In this document: positions 6,732-9,838 of the stretch, in pieces
How positions within the stretch are numbered: the stretch's first letter is position 1
How the letters are laid out: each line of letters opens with the position of its first letter
DNA from: an uncultured bacterium
Lineage (GTDB): Bacteria > Cyanobacteriota > Vampirovibrionia > Gastranaerophilales > Gastranaerophilaceae
Direction: 5' to 3'
Assembly: GCA_900555175.1 (NCBI GenBank)
Contig: USJT01000021.1
Coordinates: 1 to 9,838, forward strand
Length of the DNA: 9,838 nt
Made by a program: the position numbers and the translations under genes
The notes under the pieces: generated by a model
What the model saw: only the letters and a program-made list of their open reading frames with translations
The model's database searches: none
What the model was told of the DNA's origin: nothing

Positions 6732-6738
6732 TTAAACT

Positions 6739-7644
6739 ATGAGCTTTAAAATAAGTAACAACACAAAAGGAATTCTAAACGGCGCAATCGCAGCCGCAAG
6801 CTACGGGACAAACCCACTGTTTGCTCTTCCTTTATACGCAAAAGGAGTAGGGATAAATTCCGTACTGTTTTACAGATACTTTCTGGCGGTCATAATTTAT
6901 TATCTATGGTTGAAATTTTACAAAAAAATATCTCTTAAAATATCTAAAAAAGAATTTTTTCCGCTTTTTATTTTAGGATTATTTTTTTCCTTTTCATCAC
7001 TAACTCTTTTTGAAGCCTTTAAATATATTGAACCTGGAATTGCCTGTACAATTCTTTTTATTTATCCTGTCATTGTCGCTATAATAATGACAATATTTTT
7101 TAAAGAAAAGATTACAAAAACCGTAATTTTTGCAATAATATCAACATCAATCGGGATTGTACTCCTTTATAGAGGTGAATCAGGAGTAAGTTTAAATTTT
7201 CACGGGGTATGCGTTGTACTTCTATCAGCTCTTTTATACGCTCTTTACATAGTCGGAGTAAAAAATATAAAAACAGTTAAAGATATTAACAGCGCAAAAT
7301 TAAGTTTTTACGTAATGCTTTTTGGACTTTTGGTTTATATTGTAAATTTAAAATTCTGCACAGAGCTTCAAATTCTTCATAATCCGATATCTTGGCTTTT
7401 AGTAACAGGACTTTCAATTTTCCCGACAATAATTTCACTTGAAACAATAACTGTTGCAATAAAGCTTATCGGTTCTACAAACACAGCTATTTTAGGTGCA
7501 CTCGAGCCATTAACCGCAATATTTTTCGGAATCCTGTTTTTTAACGAACAACTTACCCTCAGAATATCAATAGGCGTAATATTGATTTTGCTCGGCGTTT
7601 TCCTTATAATTTCTTCAAATAAAAGAAAACAAGAAAAAGCATAA
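6739..7644 (+). CDS. EamA/DMT-family inner-membrane transporter
   Basis: The protein has 301 residues, the usual size for ten-helix drug/metabolite transporters (DMT superfamily). It is built of two EamA repeats of five helices (~10-145 and ~155-293). Hydrophobic segments alternate with short Lys-rich loops (KFYKKISLKISKK, FKEKITK). The repeats share the family signature near their ends: YIEPGIACTILFIYPVIVAIIMTIFFKEKI in the first repeat (~97-126) and LEPLTAIFFGILFFNEQLTL in the second (~255-274). The C-terminal tail is basic (NKRKQEK) and probably cytoplasmic. Known members export or import amino acids, purines, cofactors or drugs; the substrate cannot be predicted here. No ribosome binding site precedes the ATG, so it may be leaderless. 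The next gene follows after 19 bp on the same strand, so the two are probably cotranscribed. Confidence 0.9.
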   Translation: MSFKISNNTKGILNGAIAAASYGTNPLFALPLYAKGVGINSVLFYRYFLAVIIYYLWLKFYKKISLKISKKEFFPLFILGLFFSFSSLTLFEAFKYIEPGIACTILFIYPVIVAIIMTIFFKEKITKTVIFAIISTSIGIVLLYRGESGVSLNFHGVCVVLLSALLYALYIVGVKNIKTVKDINSAKLSFYVMLFGLLVYIVNLKFCTELQILHNPISWLLVTGLSIFPTIISLETITVAIKLIGSTNTAILGALEPLTAIFFGILFFNEQLTLRISIGVILILLGVFLIISSNKRKQEKA

Positions 7645-7663
7645 AGAAAGAGAGGTAAAAAAA

Positions 7664-8434
7664 ATGGAAATCCACCAAATAAGAAATGCAACAATTATTG
7701 TAACTTTTAAAGGCAAAAAATTTCTTATCGATCCTTGGCTAGGGCCAAAAGAATACATGCCTGGATTTGACAGTGCTTATAATGCAGAAGTTAAACAGCC
7801 CAGAGTAGATTTACCAATTTCAATTGAAGATATTGTAAATAATATTGATGCGGTAATTTTAACACATTTTCACCCTGATCACTGGGATGAATATGCAGCT
7901 AAAGCGCTTGATAAAAATATTCCGTTTTTTATCCAAAACACAGATGATGAAAAAATTATAAAACAATTCGGATTTTCAAATTTAAAAATCCTTTCAGAAA
8001 ACGGAACAAATTTTGAAGGCGTAACTCTATATAAAACTCAATGCGAACATGGTAAAAGAGAAATCGTCAAACCATTATGCGAATCTATTGGTATGCCTTA
8101 TGAATCAATGGGAATTGTATTCAAAGCACCTGATGAAAAAACTCTTTATGTTGCAGGAGATACAATCTGGTGTTCAGAAGTTAAAAATGCAATAGACAAA
8201 TTCACTCCTGACATAATCGTTGTAAATGCTTGCGGTGCAAGAGTATTAAATGGCGAATACTTAATTATGAATACAGATGATGTAAAAGCGATATCAGAAT
8301 ATGCAAAAAATGCCACAATCATAGCAAGCCACATGGGAACAGTCAGCCACTTGACAGTAACAAGAGATGATATTAAAAATTTAAAACTTAATAATGTTGT
8401 TGTTCCTGATGACAATGAAATATTAAAATATTAA
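7664..8434 (+). CDS. Metallo-beta-lactamase-fold hydrolase
   Basis: This is a 256-residue, probably cytoplasmic protein with no signal peptide. It has the complete metal set of the metallo-beta-lactamase fold: THFHPDH (H68, H70, D72, H73), H129 in CEHG, D166 in VAGDTIW and H223 in ASHMG. These residues normally hold two metal ions that activate water. The N-terminus (IRNATIIVTFKGKKFLIDPWLGP) resembles the UlaG-like/YycJ-type stand-alone group acting on lactones, phosphodiesters or similar substrates, not clinical beta-lactamases. GAGG-type ribosome binding sequence lies at 7652-7655, 8 nt before the ATG. It sits 19 bp after the DMT transporter gene, which suggests the pair handles one compound by transport then hydrolysis; this is inference. 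Its stop shares a TTAA palindrome with the stop of the convergent esterase gene. Confidence 0.9.
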   Translation: MEIHQIRNATIIVTFKGKKFLIDPWLGPKEYMPGFDSAYNAEVKQPRVDLPISIEDIVNNIDAVILTHFHPDHWDEYAAKALDKNIPFFIQNTDDEKIIKQFGFSNLKILSENGTNFEGVTLYKTQCEHGKREIVKPLCESIGMPYESMGIVFKAPDEKTLYVAGDTIWCSEVKNAIDKFTPDIIVVNACGARVLNGEYLIMNTDDVKAISEYAKNATIIASHMGTVSHLTVTRDDIKNLKLNNVVVPDDNEILKY

Positions 8435-9051
8435 TCACAAATTATTTTACAAATTTTTTGAAAAACAGCATGAGAGATTTTTCCATGCTGTTCTTCTGTA
8501 TAATGCAATCCGTCTATATCAGAAGCTTCAGTAACTTCATTCAAATCCATAAATTCACAACCTGAAATTTTTGCAACTTTTTTATAAATTTCACTAAGTT
8601 TTAAAGATTTTTCTATCGAATTTTCATCAAATAAAGCTCCAAAATAACTTTGCAAGATAATTTTTTTCAAATTGGACGGTGCAACTAATAAAATTTTTGA
8701 ATTTGAAAAAGATGTTTTAACAAGATTTACAAAACTTTCTAATCCCTTTTCAAAATCTTTATTAGAAACATTATAAATTTTTTGAATATCATTTATCCCG
8801 ATTGCCAAAACAATCAAATCAAAATGCTCTCCAAAATATTTTTCAATAGCTTTATATCCTGTAAAATCAATTCCTTGAGGATTGTCGCAAAAAGCCGTAC
8901 GATTGTTACAACCAGCTTCTACAACTTCAAATTTTTCAAAACCTAATTTCTTTAACCTTCCGCACCAACGTACATCTTTCGAATATCTACTGCCGTCTGA
9001 CGGGTTAAAACCATAAGTATTACTGTCTCCGAAACACAAAACTTTTTTCAT
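8431..9051 (-). CDS. SGNH/GDSL-family esterase or acyltransferase
   Basis: This 206-residue protein carries all four SGNH blocks. Block I is FGDSNTYG, with nucleophile Ser10. Block II is AGCNNRTAF, with Gly47 and an oxyanion region. Block III is AIGINDI, with Asn87. Block V is DIDGLHY, with Asp180 and His183. The RW...L..LG spacing, the VVEAGxNxRT stretch and the D-N-P-x-G element match the arylesterase/acyltransferase subgroup related to the Mycobacterium smegmatis enzyme. Members hydrolyse or transfer short acyl groups. There is no signal peptide, so it is cytoplasmic. No Shine-Dalgarno precedes the ATG. An extended -10 (TGCTATATT, 9066-9058 on the minus strand) ends 6 nt before it, so it may be leaderless. 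It overlaps the convergent hydrolase gene by 4 bp. Confidence 0.9.
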   Translation of the reverse strand: MKKVLCFGDSNTYGFNPSDGSRYSKDVRWCGRLKKLGFEKFEVVEAGCNNRTAFCDNPQGIDFTGYKAIEKYFGEHFDLIVLAIGINDIQKIYNVSNKDFEKGLESFVNLVKTSFSNSKILLVAPSNLKKIILQSYFGALFDENSIEKSLKLSEIYKKVAKISGCEFMDLNEVTEASDIDGLHYTEEQHGKISHAVFQKICKIICD

Positions 9052-9083
9052 AAAAATAATATAGCATAAAAATATTTTTCCTC

Positions 9084-9114
9084 TTGACTGATAGTAACTC
9101 TCAACATTTATAAT
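9084..9114 (+). promoter_or_regulatory. MerR-type promoter with 19-bp spacer before flavodoxin gene
   Basis: TTGACT (9084-9089) and a perfect TATAAT (9109-9114) are separated by 19 bp, longer than the usual 17. The spacer holds an imperfect dyad, TGATAGT-A-ACTCTCA (9089-9103, one mismatch). Over-long spacers with a central dyad are the hallmark of promoters activated by MerR-family regulators, which untwist the DNA. The sequence resembles the CTTGAC-GAGT-ACTC operators of the NmlR/AdhR branch as I recall them. No merR gene is in the window. Confidence 0.5.
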
Positions 9115-9145
9115 ATAAAAAACGGAAATTTATAAGAGGTATATT

Positions 9146-9727
9146 ATGCAAAAAACAGGATTTATTTTGGTTGGAACAATAATACTTTTAGCCTTAATCG
9201 GAGTTTTATTTTTCAACCAAAAAAGTTTAGCTAAAAAGGAGATAGATATGAGTAACAAAAAAGTTTTAATCGCTTATTATTCCTATTCCGGAAACACAAA
9301 AAGAGTAGCTGAAAAAATTCAGCAATTAACAAACGGTGATATTTTTGAAATTGTGCCGAAAAAAGCTTATCCTAATAATTACAATGATGTTGTAAATCTT
9401 GCAAAAGACGAAAAGCAAAAAGATATAAAACCTGAATTAACAGATAACGGTAACGTAAAAGATTATGATATTATATTTTTAGGCACACCTGTATGGTGGT
9501 ACACATTCGCGCCTGCGGTAAAAACATTCATCGAAAGCAATGACCTTTCGGGAAAGACAATTTATCCGTTCGCAACAAACGGTGGCTGGCTCGGTCACAC
9601 ATTAAAGGATATCGCCACTGAATGCAATGGCACAAATGTAAAAAACGGTCTTGATCTGCACTTCAATGGTGCAAAGCTCATGACCGATAAATCAAAGCTT
9701 GAAAGCTGGATAAAAAATATTAAATAA
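9146..9727 (+). CDS. Membrane-anchored flavodoxin-family protein
   Basis: The protein has 193 residues. Residues 5-23 (FILVGTIILLALIGVLFF) form a single hydrophobic helix, an uncleaved anchor or signal. The flavodoxin fold starts at ~38 with KVLIAYYSYSGNT; S46 to T51 is the FMN phosphate loop. GTPVWWYTFAP (113-123) is the flavin-stacking loop, and FATNGGWLGHTLKDI (142-156) is the third loop. The family carries electrons or reduces quinones using FMN. This subgroup (about 150 residues plus an anchor) occurs as lipoprotein or anchored forms in gut bacteria. The first ATG has AAGAGGT 5 nt upstream. An internal ATG at 9248 (residue 35) has a stronger AAGGAG, so a soluble form is possible. A MerR-type promoter precedes it. 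Base composition changes sharply near codon 112. A lipoprotein gene follows after 12 nt. Confidence 0.9.
   Translation: MQKTGFILVGTIILLALIGVLFFNQKSLAKKEIDMSNKKVLIAYYSYSGNTKRVAEKIQQLTNGDIFEIVPKKAYPNNYNDVVNLAKDEKQKDIKPELTDNGNVKDYDIIFLGTPVWWYTFAPAVKTFIESNDLSGKTIYPFATNGGWLGHTLKDIATECNGTNVKNGLDLHFNGAKLMTDKSKLESWIKNIK
9236..9250 (+). promoter_or_regulatory. Internal ribosome binding site and alternative flavodoxin start
   Basis: AAGGAG at 9236-9241 sits 6 nt before an in-frame ATG at 9248, inside the flavodoxin gene. Starting there would make a 159-residue cytoplasmic flavodoxin without the membrane helix, the normal size for this subgroup. Confidence 0.5.
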
Positions 9728-9739
9728 CAGGAGAAAAAG

Positions 9740-9838
9740 ATGAAAAAACTGATACTTACATCATTCATTCTCGCGGGTGCGCTTTCACTCTGCGCCTGCG
9801 CCGATACAAATACGTCTTCGGCAGACAGCGGCTCTGCC
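9740..9838 (+). CDS. Lipoprotein, N-terminal fragment cut by window end
   Basis: Thirty-three residues are visible, with no stop before the window end. The ATG at 9740 has AGGAG 6 nt upstream. The N-terminus MKKLILTSFILAGALSLCAC is a lipoprotein signal peptide: a positive start, a hydrophobic core and an L-C-A-C lipobox, with Cys20 as the likely lipidated residue (Cys18 is an alternative). A Ser/Thr/Asp-rich linker follows (ADTNTSSADSGSA), as is common before the mature domain. It follows the flavodoxin gene by 12 nt and is probably cotranscribed, perhaps with an envelope redox or binding function. Its G+C is about 52% (51 of 99 by hand count), far above the rest of the window, which suggests foreign origin or a different source molecule. 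The mature domain is unseen, so the function is unknown. Confidence 0.8.
   Translation, partial: MKKLILTSFILAGALSLCACADTNTSSADSGSA

Noticed and set aside
7664..8434. Antibiotic-resistance beta-lactamase
   Set aside because: The fold motifs are those of the general metallo-hydrolase superfamily. There is no signal peptide, and the layout resembles UlaG-like enzymes rather than class B beta-lactamases.

Overview
The window is AT-rich (about 30% G+C by eye, except its last ~350 bases) and densely coding. It carries eleven protein genes, two of them cut by the window ends. TonB-type C-terminal domains, an MlaA-type outer-membrane lipid-transport domain and a class III (type IV pilin-like) signal peptide point to a diderm bacterium. 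The pseudopilin N-terminus, its NGW-IP-DYP tail and the mix of clostridial-looking metabolic genes resemble gut Gastranaerophilales (Melainabacteria/Vampirovibrionia). That placement is inferred from memory of family consensus sequences, not proven.

Layout. 1-807 (+): the C-terminal part of a TonB/TolA-like protein. 867-1627 (+): a pseudopilin with its own near-consensus promoter and perfect Shine-Dalgarno, whose leader is interrupted by a run of ten C that puts start codon and pilin body out of frame. 1631-2374 (-): a secreted protein ending in a TonB-like domain. 2588-3088 (+): a small Gln/Ser-rich protein of unknown function, separated from the next gene by a strong hairpin terminator. 3204-3767 (-): a hexapeptide acetyltransferase. 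3887-5998 (+): a 703-residue fusion of an MlaA domain with an alpha/beta-hydrolase. 5995-6651 (-): a nucleotidyltransferase. 6739-7644 and 7664-8434 (+): an EamA/DMT transporter and a metallo-beta-lactamase-fold hydrolase, probably one operon. 8431-9051 (-): an SGNH/GDSL esterase. 9146-9727 (+): a membrane-anchored flavodoxin. 9740-9838 (+): the start of a lipoprotein gene.

How the parts fit. The left third is cell-envelope biology: two TonB-domain proteins flank a surface pseudopilin, and the MlaA-hydrolase fusion is probably an envelope lipid-handling enzyme. The right part is a set of accessory enzymes in short units, with convergent neighbours sharing stop codons and some genes apparently leaderless. 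No classical defence system, CRISPR array, transposase, tRNA or rRNA is visible.

Best leads: (1) the poly(C) tract, which could switch the pseudopilin on and off by slippage; (2) the MlaA-alpha/beta-hydrolase fusion, which keeps a catalytic triad but has no lipobox; (3) an abrupt composition change inside the flavodoxin gene, from recombination or a chimeric assembly; (4) back-to-back leaderless promoters at 6652-6738; (5) a MerR-type 19-bp-spacer promoter before the flavodoxin. No intergenic stretch exceeds 300 bases.
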